Below, one piece after another: positions 1 through 11,225 of a stretch of DNA of 64,000 nucleotides. Below the pieces are notes generated by a model. That model was not told the DNA's origin, searched no databases, and saw only the letters and a list, made by a program, of their open reading frames with translations. A program made the position numbers and the translations under genes. The stretch covers positions 220,738,263 to 220,802,262 of the forward strand of contig OY856188.1 of the NCBI GenBank assembly GCA_963693315.1, read 5' to 3'. How positions within the stretch are numbered: position 1 is the stretch's first letter; every line of letters begins with the position of its first letter. The stretch comes from Diogma glabrata (Eukaryota; Arthropoda; Insecta; Diptera; Cylindrotomidae).

Positions 1-1390
1 CTTTGCATATAAGGGTTAATTTGCCACTTAATAATTGAGCACTTTTATTTAGTTTTAATATCACCAAGTGATTGTTTTTGATGATTTCCACTTCTATTTT
101 TAATTTTTTCTTTTCTTCATTCATTTCATTTTTGTATTTCATCCATTCTTGTCTTAGCTTAGCAATTTTGTCAATTTCTGTTTTTTCCTTTTTGGTCTGA
201 TTATATGAGTTTTGTTTTATATCGTTTATTTCTTGTTTTAGTGCTTCTATTTCCCAGTACTGATCCTTTATTATCTGTTTTAATACTTGTTGCGTTTTGT
301 TGTTTTCTTGGTCTAGTGTTTTTAGAGCTGGGAAATTTTCTTTATTGATGTTGAATTCGGTGTCTGGAATCTACTTTATTGGTTCCTGGTAAGATATTTT
401 TTATTGTCTTTAGTGCTTTTATTCTCTTTTGTTTGCAGTGTTCCTCGCCACTTTTGTGTTTGTTATTACCTACAGTGATAACAATTAGCATTGAGTATCA
501 TTGGAACAATTCTCTATCGAGTGCCCCGGCGATGAGCAGTTATAGCATTTCTCTTTGCCCTTGCAATGTTTGGCCACATGTCATATAAGACATCTATTGC
601 ACAGCATCGGTTTAGGAATGTAATATTCAACTTGTCATTTTAACCCCTAATATATCTATCTCTTTGGGAAGCGTGTTAGAACTGAGGGTTACTTTTATTG
701 ATTTTGTGGGCTCAACTACTATACTTTCCGTGTTCCATCTTTGTATTCTTTCTAGTTTTAGTATTTTGTTTTTTGCTCTTGTATTCCTCCATATTGTCTT
801 TGATGTCTATATCATTTGTTATTCTGGTGATGTATCCTATATGTATCAGTTAGAAATGTTGGTATCAATGCTTCAATTTTGTGCTGTATTTTTAGAGTGG
901 AATTATTTAGTACTTTATTCACTGTGTCTCTGTCTCTGGTTTGTATTTTGAGTTTGCTTTGTCACTGTTGAGAGATGTTCAGTATAGTTTCCAGGCTTAC
1001 CCGTTTTAGTGTTATTGCTATATCCAAGTCATCTATGTCCTTTTTTCAAGGATCACCCAATATGGTCTCCTGGTTCGTACTGGTTAGTTTTTTCTTCCAT
1101 ATTTATTTTTAATTTATTTATTGGAGTGTCATTTGCTTGATTTATTTCATTGGCTTTACTTATTTCTATTCCCTCCTCCATCCATACTATTTGTTTTGTT
1201 GTATTCATATACTTTCACATTTCCACTGTCTGTATTATGGTATGATATCTCCTCAGGGTTTAATTTTATTTTTTCAACAGAAGATCAATTTATACTTTGT
1301 TCTTTTGCGCATTAAACTGTGTTTTTCCTTTGTTATCCATTATTCTATTCTTTTGGTTATTTCATGGTGTGAAAGTTGTTAATATTGTAT
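1..1390 (-). pseudogene. Decayed LINE ORF1 (Gag-like, CCHC zinc knuckles), jockey-like
   Basis: Read on the minus strand, this T-rich stretch gives broken pieces of a LINE ORF1 nucleic-acid-binding protein. About 502-605 encodes two adjacent zinc knuckles, with pieces CNRC, HVAKHCKGKEKC and CYNCSSPGHSIENC. The segment before it (about 660-1100) resembles the RNA-binding region of insect jockey-type ORF1 proteins, including a piece reading YIPTF-like and ITRITNDIDIKDN. The segment after it (1-360) is a Lys/Glu/Asn-rich, probably coiled-coil tail that stays open to the window edge. Many stops and frameshifts interrupt the rest, so it is not functional. ORF2 would lie outside the window to the left. 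The zinc knuckles are seen directly; the jockey-like assignment is from family knowledge. Confidence 0.72.
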
Positions 1391-2154
1391 TTTGTTTAAT
1401 CTTGTCTTTTTTAAGCGGAAGGAATAGCTACCCTCGTATGAAAGTATGTAGAAACCGTCTGAAGTTCTCAATCTGACATGTTTATTGACCGGTGTGAAAT
1501 AGATTTTAACTTGGGAAGAAATTTCGAATAGTATTGCATCCATTTATAGCTATTAAGTGACGAACATTTTTTTTTTGAAAATAGGAAGAAGTAGCTAAGC
1601 TTGAAATCTGTTTATTTATTTCCCATTATGAGTGAATATAAATTGATTGTAAATTGACAAGTGTTGATCATAATATATATTGCTGGTATTTATGTCATGT
1701 CAAGTTGGGTTGGCTTAGTCTCTTGTAAGTTTTATTACCAATGCAAACTTCTGCTATTGTGTTTATTTTGCTACTCTATTGTCTTGACTGATAATTTTAT
1801 TATGAATTTTCTTTATTCAAAAATGTATATTATTTAATTACTATCAAAAAATTTTGACTATCCTAGGGTTAGTGTTCAAATGCAGAATACTGTATATTTG
1901 TGATATACTATTTTGAGTGAACTCTGTTTCATTTACCGCTGTCTTGCTTATATCATAAATCTTTGATTAGTCTATAATTAATTCAACATTTATCTTATCC
2001 AGACTTTTTTTTTTAATTATTTGACCTGTTAGAATTATTTTAAGGGAGTAAATGAGTACATTAAACGGTTATGATACTATTATGTAACTAACGGTTGTAA
2101 TAAATTATTATTTTATTGTTAATCTTATTGTATATAGTTCAATGAACCAATGAA
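1391..2154. other. No gene seen; AT-rich spacer
   Basis: AT-rich sequence with no coding pattern on either strand. A small direct repeat of 'caatgaac' lies at about 2140-2156, just before the LINE fragment, and may belong to its insertion site. Confidence 0.5.
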
Positions 2155-2870
2155 CCAATAGGCAAATGTAAAAGCATTCGTTTATTGGGTGTCACAGTTT
2201 CAAATGACCTACTCTGGAACGATCATGTAATGGCGATGGCAAAAAGCGCGTCTAAAAAACTCGACCTCCTAAATAGATGCAAAAAATGTTTCACTCCATA
2301 CCAATTTCTCCATGTTTATAAGTCCTATATTCATCCCTGTATGGAGTACTGTTGTCAAGTTTGGGGTGCTGCTTCTGTTTCCATCTTGGCCCTTTTGGAC
2401 TCTGTTCAAAAGCGGACTATACGAATTGTGGGTGATCGAACTTTGACATCAAAACTTGATTTCCTACAACATCGTCGCACTGTTGCTGACCTTGTTGTTT
2501 TTTACAAATATCGTCATTAACAGTGCTCAGATGAAATCAGAAGCATCATGCCTCAAACTTATTCTTACCCCCGTTCCACTCGACAATCGGCTACCGCAAC
2601 CAGTCAAACGGTCGAGATCCCACGCTGTCATACTGGCAGATCGCAGAAAGACTTCTTTGTCCGAACTGCATACAAATGGAATAGTTTGCCAGAATCCTTG
2701 GTCTCAGGTGACTTCAACCCGCAGAGGTTTAAAAAAGCGTTCATCATGACCTTATAACGCGAGTTGTTGTGGGACCTATAGGTCTTAAAAGGTATTTATG
2801 TGTTGTTGTGACACTAATTGTAAACCCTATAACACAACACATTTTATTCAAAAAAAAATAGTTAAATCGT
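2155..2870 (+). pseudogene. 5'-truncated jockey-like LINE: C-terminal part of reverse transcriptase ORF and 3' UTR
   Basis: The reading frame from 2164 to 2757 encodes the C-terminal 'thumb' region of a non-LTR reverse transcriptase: LGVTVSNDLLWNDHV, then YKSYIHPCMEYCCQVWG, then RTIRIVGD, then FFVRTAYKWNSLPESLV. These are hallmarks of the jockey/CR1 type ORF2 tail. One in-frame TAA at 2518-2520 breaks it; the frame continues unchanged afterwards to a stop at 2755-2757. A 3' UTR of about 100 bp with a 'gggacctataggtctt' block follows and ends in an A-rich tail at about 2852-2863. Related 3' UTR copies occur at 8028-8135 and, inverted, at 18341-18420, so this is a multicopy family. It is 5'-truncated, as is usual for dead LINE copies. 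Confidence 0.85.
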
Positions 2871-4036
2871 TCGGTTATTGGATACAATGCAGTTATTTCA
2901 GCTTAATTTCTTTTTAATATTAAACTATATTTTTTTATTGATTCAGGTATAATTTTGACATTTGTCCATAAAATTGGTGTCAAAGCAAAAATGGCGTCAA
3001 TTAACCCAATGAAATCAAGGAGTATAAAGATCCTCAGTGATCAAATATAATTACTATCATTAACAATAACAAATATGGAGTCTCACAAAATAAACCTATT
3101 CCATCAATCTGATGTAAGGTAAATAACATCAATGCCTTAACTTCAGTTTAAATTAACATATATGAGTGTGAAATTTAATCCTAATTAATAGAGTATCGTG
3201 CTATTGTATCAAATCAATTTGGTAAACTAATGATTAATATATTAATCCGAACAAAGGTGAAAATTTAATCCATAACCGTTAAGTTTCAATTGTATGCAAT
3301 ATATTATAGTTATTTATTTGTAATTAACAGACTATCTCATTTAATAAAACTTGCAATTTTATGTATATATATATACATGTTTATCTAGCTTAATTTAAAG
3401 GTATTTAGTCACCTGATAGTTACTGATAATTTTATCTGAGTTCCAATATTTTTGTTCCGGTGCTTAATAATGATTCTACAGGTAAGTGATCTCTCTGTAA
3501 TTCGATGAGATGAATTGTTGATTAAATGTTGTAATTGAATTGTCTTATCAATACATGGTATATTTCAACCCAGGGGTGTGCAATTTCCTGAATTAACTTG
3601 TAGCTCCTTGAGTTTTATGTGCAGCGGTATTTTGGTAATGATGATGTTGATGATGTTAATATTGATAAGTTGATTTGCAATTCTTACTAACCAATTTTCC
3701 TTGTTGTTTCTAGTTGACTCAAGTCAATACTGGGTACCATAAATTTGCTTATATTTCCATATTCAGTTGTTCTTTTGCTTGAAGTAGAAATAAATAATGT
3801 TAAATGAATTGTATAAAGTATGAGGATAATCATCCTGCTAGTGTATAGATAATATCTAGCCTGATGATATTATTGTATTCAAAATGGAGGATGACGTCTT
3901 CCAACGTGTCTATTTAAACTGTGGTTATTAATTGGTGATGAATTGTGTGTAGGTGAATTCTTTATTTTGTACATATTCTGTTAAATATCTTCAATCAAGT
4001 GATTGATATCTATTTTCCACCCGCGCAGCGTTTTAA
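2871..4036. other. No gene seen; AT-rich non-coding DNA
   Basis: No supported ORF, RNA gene or terminal repeat was found. It lies on the 3' side of the minus-strand ChaC exon (8283-8549) and could be part of an intron of that gene, but I see no matching downstream exon here. Confidence 0.4.
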
Positions 4037-5460
4037 TGAATTATTCACTATGGCGTATAACTCTTAGCAGCTAGCACAATGATTTCTTTCGTTGATTGGA
4101 GGTCTTTGCAAATAATTGAATATATTTTCCAAATGGCGTATGACGTTTTGCCATCTATATTTAACCTTTAATGTTAAGCCAATTCTATTGAAACTTGCTA
4201 TAATGTTAAGTTTTTGTTATTTATCGAACATATCCGCAGTAGCACAACGTTGTAAGATTAGGTTAAAACATGAAGAATTGTCTAATGAATAATCTTCGGC
4301 TGCTTATATGTGCTATTTTTCCTGTCGAAAAACGCCTAGCAGCGTGGTTGAATTAGAAGTAAACCAATATTAAATATTATGAAGTTGATTATTTACCAAT
4401 ATAAATTTGTACAAATAGTATATTTTATATAATTTATTCACTATGGCGTATAACGCTAAACAAACATACACAATAACCTCTTACGTTGACTGATGATATT
4501 TGCAAATATTTGAAGATTTTTACAAAATGGCGTGTGAAGCTTTGCCATCTTTATTTAACCTTTAATGTTTAGCCAATTCTATGGAAACTTGCTTAATGTT
4601 AAGTTTTGTTCTTTTTCTAATGAATCCGCAGTAGCACAACGTGGTTAGAATATGTTAAATCCCAGAAAACATATTTACGTCATTGTGACATCAAAATTAG
4701 TCACATTTTATGTAAGATCTAGGTCATATATCAGTCATATGTATGTCATTATTGCACACTTATTTACGTAAAAACAGGACATAGCAATAATGATATAACC
4801 ATGACATAAATGTGATGTCTGTGTTGGTATGCGTGACGTTGTTATGACATAAGATGGATATCATGGTAATATAAAAAATGTGTGTGCCTGTGATGTTAAT
4901 ATAGGATAAAAGTGACGAAAACACTTACTCTTACCCGCAGGTCATTCATTACTCATTACTTACCCACTATTTCATATGCTTTAAGATAGAAAGCACTAGC
5001 TATGCGCAGAATTTTTCAGACTATATATATTTAAAATGGCTACACCTCTAGTGAAATTTAACTAAATCATATTAAAGTCATATTACAGTCCAAATTATTA
5101 CATCATATCAAAGTCAAATAAAAGAGATCGGTATGATGTCGTGCAAGCATCATATAAATGATACCATGTTATGACCATGACGAGTGTCAGTTTCATGTCA
5201 AATTTACGTAACAACTACATCACATATATATGACGTTCGTGTGATGTCATATTTATGTCTTGCGCATTTGGAATATTTGGAATATACTTGGTATATTATA
5301 GAATTTTCTAATGAATATTCTCTTGATGCTTATATATGCTATTCTTCATGGCGAATAACGCCTAGCAGCGTGGTTGAGTGAGAAGTAATCCAATAGTAAG
5401 AATTATAAGGTTGATTATTCACCGATATAAAAATGTACAAATAGTTTATTTTATTATTTA
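4037..5460. repeat. Tandem duplication, unit about 400 bp, second unit split by a MITE
   Basis: Unit 1 (about 4037-4438) and unit 2 (about 4433-4660 plus 5290-5460) share blocks in the same order: 'ttattcactatggcgtata', 'ttgccatcttatttaacctttaatg', 'ccgcagtagcacaacgt', 'tctaatgaat', 'cgcctagcagcgtggttga' and 'tgtacaaatag'. Unit 2 is split by a roughly 600 bp MITE; unit 1 keeps the uninterrupted sequence and acts as an empty-site reference. No coding capacity is seen. Confidence 0.75.
4661..5268 (+). mobile_element. MITE copy 1 (CCCAG-ended, ~0.6 kb)
   Basis: A non-coding element starting CCCAGAAAACATATTTACG, rich in 'gacatca'/'tgatgtcat' words, with degenerate terminal inverted repeats. An inverted second copy lies at 32396-33000 and matches along its whole length; that copy starts CCCAGCGAACACTAGACG. 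Both copies carry only short ORFs. The exact right end here is uncertain by about 30 bp because an AT-rich 'tttggaatat' tail follows. Confidence 0.75.
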
Positions 5461-6102
5461 AATCAAAACCACATATAAAAATTAAACTTTAATTATAGAG
5501 TTGATTTTTAGACTGTACAGCACTGTGTCTAATGAACGAATGTTTTGAATATAAACTTAATGTAGGGTGACCAACCGTCCCGGATTTTCTGGGACAGTGC
5601 CGGATTAAAGCCTCCTGTTCCGCATTGAAAATGTACCGGAAAATTGTCCCGGAATATTAAAAAAAAAGTCCCAAATTGTTCCGTTTTTGTATCACTAAAT
5701 AGCATACAACATTGTTTTATAAGATATTTAAAAAATTTGCATTAAAATTTGATTTTTATATGAGTTTGACTCCTCAAATACTTGGGGCAAGCAAAACAAC
5801 ATGGTTGTCGCTAATGCTCGAAATAGAAAGGATTTTACAATTATTTCACTGATAAAGTTATAGGTTTTATCGTGTGAAAAATGCCCAAAAACCATTGAAG
5901 TTTTTATTAAAGATGAAAAGTCTGCGCTTTGGATTTTTTTTCTACATAATACGGCCTTCGTTTTTCACAACGCTGTAAAATGTGTTGGATGAGACAAATA
6001 CTGCAGTCGAAGTTTTAGAAGAAATACGTGATCTCATTGTGAAGTACCAAGCACGAATCGAACGCGACTTCCTTTCTCCAACGATAAGTTTAATATTAGC
6101 CG

Positions 6103-6953
6103 CATTTTATGAAACCGTGTGATCCTTATCCGCTTAAATTTTACATGCAAAATCAACTCTTCAAAATCAACCAAACTCTTCAATGAGTGTAGAAAAATCT
6201 TTGTACAATAGCGCAACACAACAATAACACTTTTAGTGGGTTCCAGGTCATAGTGGCGTTCCGGGCAACATAGCGGATAAACTTACAAGGGCTGGAGCAG
6301 GCATGAAATACTCAGGTCCAGAATCCGCCTTAGGAGTTAAGGTTATCCAAACGTTTGCCTTGTCACTATTAAAAGTGGATGCCGACCTCAAGACGAAGGC
6401 CTTGTGGAATGCGTCATTAACAGGCAGGCAAAGTAAGATGTTTATCAGCAGTTCAGAAAAAAAATTTAATTTTCTTTTAAGTCTGAAGAGGAAAACTCTC
6501 AGCTCTGTAGTCGGTGTCCTTACAGGACATGGGCATCTAAATAAATATCATTTTACCAAGTGACTCAGTGAAAGTCCTGTGTTTGCGTGTTGTCTTGAAG
6601 AGGAGTAGAACTCGAAGCAATTTTTGTGTGTATGCCCAGCCTTTTCTAGTGTCAGAGCTAGGATTTCTGTCTCTGAAACTGTAGAGGCTGGCACAATCAA
6701 ACTGTCGCCAATACGGTTGGTTTTAGATTTCATTAAACTTACAGAAAGGTTTGTGGAATAGTTGTTATGAGACCAAACTTGAACACTATGGACCGTAAAG
6801 TCTGCGTGCCAGGACAAGTTCTGCCTCGTGCAACTTTCCAACCCCTTCTAATCTAATCTATCTGCATGCAAAATCAGATCCAATTTTGTTTTTGGACCTC
6901 TGCAGTTTGCATGTAAAACGTAAGCGCATCCAGATTAGATGGTTTCATGAAAT
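6103..6953. repeat. Imperfect inverted repeat flanking the LINE fragment
   Basis: The segment 6103-6153 ('tttatgaaaccgtgtgatcc' onward, including 'ttttacatgcaaa') is matched in inverted orientation by 6906-6953 ('tttgcatgtaaaacg' to 'ggtttcatgaaa'). The pair looks like the two halves of a short palindromic MITE that was split by the LINE fragment. Confidence 0.5.
6220..6866 (+). pseudogene. LINE RNase H-domain and C-terminal tail fragment inside the hAT element
   Basis: The plus strand encodes WVPGHSGVPGNIADKLTRAG, the typical RNase H segment of jockey/R1-type LINEs. It continues with VVGVLTGHGHLNKYHFTK and a Cys-rich CVCCLEEE...NSKQFLCVCPAF region (the zinc-like C-terminal tail). Frameshifts and stops are present, for example near 6470 and at 6560-6562. 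The fragment ends in 'ctaatctaatctatc', a possible short tandem tail. It differs from the jockey-like family at 2155-2870 because it keeps an RNase H domain. Confidence 0.82.
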
Positions 6954-7144
6954 GTAGTTATACTATTAAATATCGTCAATGCTGTAACGTGCTGTAACTC
7001 GAGAATGACGTTTATTGGCCATGTCGTAAATTTTACTCGAATTGTGTGGAATATTTGAAGCTTTGGAGCACTCAAGTTTTAGTAATTTGTCATTTTAAGT
7101 GGATTATTCAACTCATTAGTGATGTTCAATAGACATCGAAAAAA

Positions 7145-7440
7145 CATTTCAATGTGTTCGTAAATATTTAGATGGGAACGATATTACCGAAATGGAATAC
7201 CTTAAACAGTATGTAAACACTGAAAAACTAGCCAAATGGACCAACAACAACTTGAGTATTGATGCAAAATCTACCGACCATAACCACATTTCATTAAAAA
7301 ATATCCAAAAATTAGTGGAACTATGTTTGTGCCTGCCCGGTATAAATGAAGCGACTGAACGAGTTTTTTCAATCATTTATAATCTATGCACATCGGAGAA
7401 ATCTCACTAAGGGATCAACACTTTAAAATGGTTGTTTCAA
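7145..7440 (+). pseudogene. hAT transposase C-terminal dimerisation fragment
   Basis: The frame 7192-7410 gives ISLKNIQKLVELCLCLPGIN then EATERVFSIIYNLCTSEKSH. The core LCLPG-x3-x-ERVFS is the hallmark of the hAT C-terminal dimerisation domain (Dimer_Tnp_hAT). A stop follows at 7408-7410, and a further family-like piece ('TLKWLF') lies in another frame just after it. No catalytic region survives to the left. Confidence 0.8.
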
Positions 7441-8027
7441 GGGGGCAATATCGCTTTATCCTTCGAAGAATTTCAACTCAAAATTTTACAAAACGTTAAT
7501 TTATTGAAAAAAATACATAGTACATATTGACAAGTACCAATAAAATTATTATACAAAAATGTACCTATTTCGTTTTTTTTGTCCCGGATTATTTAAAATT
7601 AATATTGGTTACCCTAACTAGCTTAATGGTATTTATGATGCAATAAAATATATGTCAAAGTAAATATTAATAAATTAATTGCTTTTTTAATGGGTTGTTA
7701 ATTATTGACATATTCATTTAGGAATTAAAATTTCTATTTACATTTTTTAATTTGGCAGGTAGAAAAGTTTTATATTTAATAAGCTTTGCAATATAAAACG
7801 ACATTTAAAGGGAAAAATCAGATTTAATTGCGGTATTTAGACAAAAAAAAACATTTATTTGACATTCAAAATTTCAAAACATTCAAAACTTTCTCTATCC
7901 TATCATGCAATAATAGCCTATTTCATATTTTATATAGGATAGGACTTGTTGTTTTTAGTTATCTATTGTTTCAAAAAAATATATAAAAAAGTAGAAAAAA
8001 TATTTGCATCCATCAATACCTCAGAGA

Positions 8028-8135
8028 ACGCATGTTGTTGTGGGACCTATAGGTCTTGAAAGGTTTTCATGTGCTGATGTGACACATATTGTAATTCCTA
8101 CTACACAGCATAGTTTATTAAAAAATACTATTTGA
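8028..8135 (+). repeat. LINE 3' UTR remnant (same family as 2155-2870)
   Basis: The block 'gttgttgtgggacctatagg' at about 8034 and the following 'gtgacac' and 'agtttattaaaaaa' match the 3' UTR at 2765-2860. No coding part is attached, so it is a very short 5'-truncated insertion. It lies 150 bp downstream of the ChaC exon on the opposite strand. The rest of 7617-8282 holds nothing recognisable. Confidence 0.75.
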
Positions 8136-8282
8136 AATAACAACATAATTTATACAAATGCATTATTTGTTTAATCGTTGCGAAACAAAAATTTGTTATC
8201 AACATTTACTATCACAGCAGATTGTTATTCCCTAATCTATATTGATTCTGGAAAAACCAGCAAAGAAACAAACTCAGCCTAC

Positions 8283-8516
8283 CTTTTCATTTGTTCCCCG
8301 GTGAACAGTGTTTCCTTGCCAAAATCGTCTAACATATCCTCGAATATAACCGGTAACACATTTATCAAATTTAAATCCGGGTCTCCAACATAACGAACCA
8401 TACCCAAAAATCCAAATTGTTATATTATCATTTGAATTATGTGAATTAACAGGTGATTCTGGGCGGATTTCATGTCGAAACAAATTCACCAGTCTTTGAT
8501 CATGTTCACCATCCAT
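8283..8516 (-). CDS. ChaC-type glutathione-specific gamma-glutamylcyclotransferase, first coding exon (partial gene)
   Basis: Known family role: cytosolic cleavage of glutathione to 5-oxoproline and Cys-Gly. The exon encodes about 78 residues, with IWIFGYGSLCWRPGF (the ChaC glycine-rich substrate-binding YGSL motif) and GYIRGYVRRFWQGNTVHRGT, the family signature. The catalytic Glu lies in a later exon not seen here. The exon ends at K with a GT donor at 8281-8282 (minus strand AAAAG|GTAGGC), in phase 0. On its 5' side there is a good acceptor after a T-rich tract (AG at 8550-8551), so the exon probably spans 8283-8549, with the ATG at 8514-8516 inside it. The short segment before the ATG is open and could be coding or UTR. 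Downstream exons must lie to the left, perhaps beyond the window; intervening DNA is full of transposons. Reads as an intact host gene piece. Confidence 0.87.
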
Positions 8517-8551
8517 CTTTGGTTTAAATCTAAAAACTTTACTATCAAACT

Positions 8552-9594
8552 GAAATAAACACAAATTTACACAAATAAACACTTTTTCTAAGGTTAAGGT
8601 TAACTATTAACGTTTTAAATTCAGAAGTTATAATAAGCAATAAATTATAATTTAAATTAGCTTCAAATGAGAACGTGATATAATTTCAATCAAATACTAC
8701 AAAAATAATACTTTAATAAAAATAACAAAAAACAAGAAAAAAAAACTAATTAATTAAAAACATTGTTGTTATCTATATAATTCTTTAATTTTAAATATTA
8801 ATTTTAATATTTTATTATTAAAATTCCGTTCCATTTATTTATTATGTATTTATTATTGTCACGATTTTGAAAAATACATAAACAAAATTAACTTTAAATT
8901 AAATTTAATGATCACTTTTTGTTTAGCGTATTATATATATTTTTATATAATACGAAACGATCGACTGCCTGATGCAGACTGAGTGTTATTTTTTCAATCC
9001 ACTTAGAAAACGCGATTAAAAATTTTCACTACTCGATGATATTTTTTTCTAAATTTTCTGTTGATTTTTATATGTTTTCTTATTCTCATTTCAATTCGTC
9101 GATTTCGGTGAGAAGCTTATTTATGCTCCAACATTTCTTATTTTTAAATTTAATTTATTTTAATCTTAAAAAAAAAAGAAGCAAAAATTTTTTGATTAAA
9201 CGTTGTTTGTTTTGCTTGCAATAACTAAGTTATACAATTTTTTCGTTATTGTTATCGGGCTAACATAATAATAAGATATAATGTTGTTGGATCATTAAGA
9301 ATGTGTTTTACGAGACTAAATATCACCGGATTTAGTTGTTTTGATATAAATTAGTTGATTTCTGAAATTGTGTCAATAAATCAGATAAGGTTTTAATTAG
9401 GTTGATATTTTAATTTTAAATACATAAACAGTACGGGGCAAAATATGGCAATTAGGATCCGAGATGACCGGTTGTTTGATATCAAATATATAATGTCAAT
9501 TGAATCAAGTTTTGTTAATTTCATTTGGCTGTTTCTTTTGCGATTTAAAGTGTATAATGGAAAACATCTCAATTGAACAAAAAAATCGATTTAC
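8552..9594. other. Probable intron or upstream region of the ChaC gene; no gene seen
   Basis: AT-rich sequence upstream (minus strand) of the ChaC exon. It begins with the polypyrimidine tract of the acceptor. A near-palindromic 'tattatatatatttttatataata' lies at about 8930-8952. No upstream exon was recognised. Confidence 0.4.
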
Positions 9595-11225
9595 AAAATA
9601 CACTATATTTATTTTAGTACAGTTTAGATATAGGTTTTCGGGTGGAACTAATTCCCACAAAGGAGGTTAAATTTTTGTTCGTTGTTAGTATCTTTTTGAT
9701 ATACTAAAAGTCTAGAAAAATCTGGGTATGCAAAATGCGTTTTTTGGCCGCCATCTTGAAAAAACATCAAAAATAAAAAAAGTCATGTTTAATAACAAAT
9801 TACCCGGTATTTCACGTGGAAAATAATATAATAACAGTTGTTAGAAGTGAAATGTAAAAGAGAAGCAGGTGGCAGGGGCGTAGCCAGGAGTTAGGATATG
9901 GGGATATATCCCCTTCCGAAATTACCCAAAGTACTACAATTTTACCGCAATAATCACAATTTTTATGTATTTTCGTTGAAATTTGATTCAAAGTGTGTTA
10001 AGTTGTCTAATAAAGGTATACAAAGTATCAACAGTACATGTAAAATTCGAAAAGACAATATCCATTAGTTATTTGAACCATTTTATGGTTTCAAGGAAAT
10101 GATGAGCCGGCTTCTGTCCAACAACTGGCTACTAAAATGAAAGACTTCCTACCAGTTACTAATGAACCATATATTATAGCAATCGTCACATGCTGCAAAA
10201 GCTTAAAGAACATTTTTTTGGTAACATTGTCTCCAAAAAAGATGGGATGCCTAATATGGTAACTATGGGTCAAACGGTGGCTAAAGTTCTCTTAGATTAC
10301 CAGAAACAAAAGAAATTGGAAGACCCGGAATTAGAAAAATATCGTGTAATTGAAGCAGCAGCAAAATTAATCAAAACAGAAATTAAACTATTGTCGACTT
10401 CAATGGAGTGCTCTCCCTCGTCATCAGAAATTGTATCTGAACAGGAAAATAAAAAATTCTTGCCATCTGATTTGCAACATTTTTTGGATATCATCATTGG
10501 TACTAAAGCATGTGATTTAAAGTAGATTTCCATTGCACAGGCTTTGCTGGAAGCGCCGAGACCTAAATCACTAACAAGTCCAATCCTCCTTGGTGTTGAC
10601 TGTTGGTATGCAGCTTCATTGAGACTTCGGTTCTCGTTTACTTGTAGATGAGCTTCACAGACTTGGGTTTTCCGTATCGTATGATGAAGTAAAAAAGTAC
10701 TTGCAGTCTGCAGTATTGGACAAGACACCAAATTTTTAAGTTCTACTAGGTCATTTCTGTCAGTAAATAGTTGATAATAATAATATGGACCACAATATTG
10801 CTACCATCGATGGTCACAACACTTTCAATGGAATGGGAATTATAATGTGCAAATCTGGAATACATGGTGAAAAGTGGAATTTATTGTCAGAAAGGAAAGT
10901 CCTGTGTTTGAAAACCCGGCTTAATGCATCTTTCTGCAGAAGGAAGACTAGAAGTTTTAAAACCAATATTATAATCTTTTTCAGCATGAAATTTTCCGTA
11001 ATTTGATACCACACACGATTTTTTATGATTTTATAAAAAAAAATTTAATATGGCAGCAAAAACGCATTTTGCACACTCAGATTTTTCTAGACTTTTAGTA
11101 TATCAAAAAAATACCAATAACGAACTAAAAAATTCGATCCTCGTTTTTGTGGGAATTAGTTCCACCTATCATCTATTTTTGCCATATATCTACTGTACTA
11201 TTTTTCAAAATAAATGTATTTCATT
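9595..11225. mobile_element. Element bounded by ~200 bp inverted repeats
   Basis: The left arm (about 9595-9770) and right arm (about 11040-11225) are inverted copies. They share 'ggtggaactaattcccacaa', 'atatactaaaagtctagaaa' and 'tgcaaaatgcgttttt' in mirrored order; outside these the similarity continues through 'ttattttagtacag'. Between the arms lie a hAT-type end sequence (CAGGGGCGTAGCCAGG at 9873) and a broken coding region (10085-10880). Long inverted repeats around a coding remnant indicate a class II-type element; no target duplication was identified. Confidence 0.65.
10085..10880 (+). pseudogene. Fragment of a repetitive arthropod protein of unknown function
   Basis: The clean ORF 10190-10525 (111 aa, ATG start) contains HFFGNIVSKKDGMPNMVTMG, then KYRVIEAAAKLIKTEIKLL and QHFLDIIIGTKACDLK. 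Translation past its stop stays recognisable (ISIAQALLEAPRPKSLTSP then LLGVDCWY), and near 10785 another frame gives DHNIATIDGHNTFNGMG. I recall this set of motifs from uncharacterised, multicopy arthropod proteins, but I cannot name the family. Stops and frameshifts break it, and the N- and C-terminal parts are missing. Its position inside long inverted repeats suggests that the family travels with, or is encoded by, a DNA transposon. Confidence 0.55.

Larger units (their letters stand above)
5573..7616 (+). mobile_element. Decayed hAT-like DNA transposon with TAGGGTGACC-type ends
   Basis: The left end reads TAGGGTGACCAACCGTCCCG and the right end is its near-complement, GTCCCGG ... GGTTACCCTA. 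These are ends typical of hAT elements. The 7 bp 'cttaatg' occurs just left of the element (5566-5572) and again six bases beyond the right end (7622-7628), a plausible degraded target duplication. The only recognisable transposase piece is the C-terminal dimerisation region near 7145-7440. A LINE fragment (6220-6866) interrupts the element, and about 1.4 kb of hAT-derived sequence remains. Confidence 0.75.
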
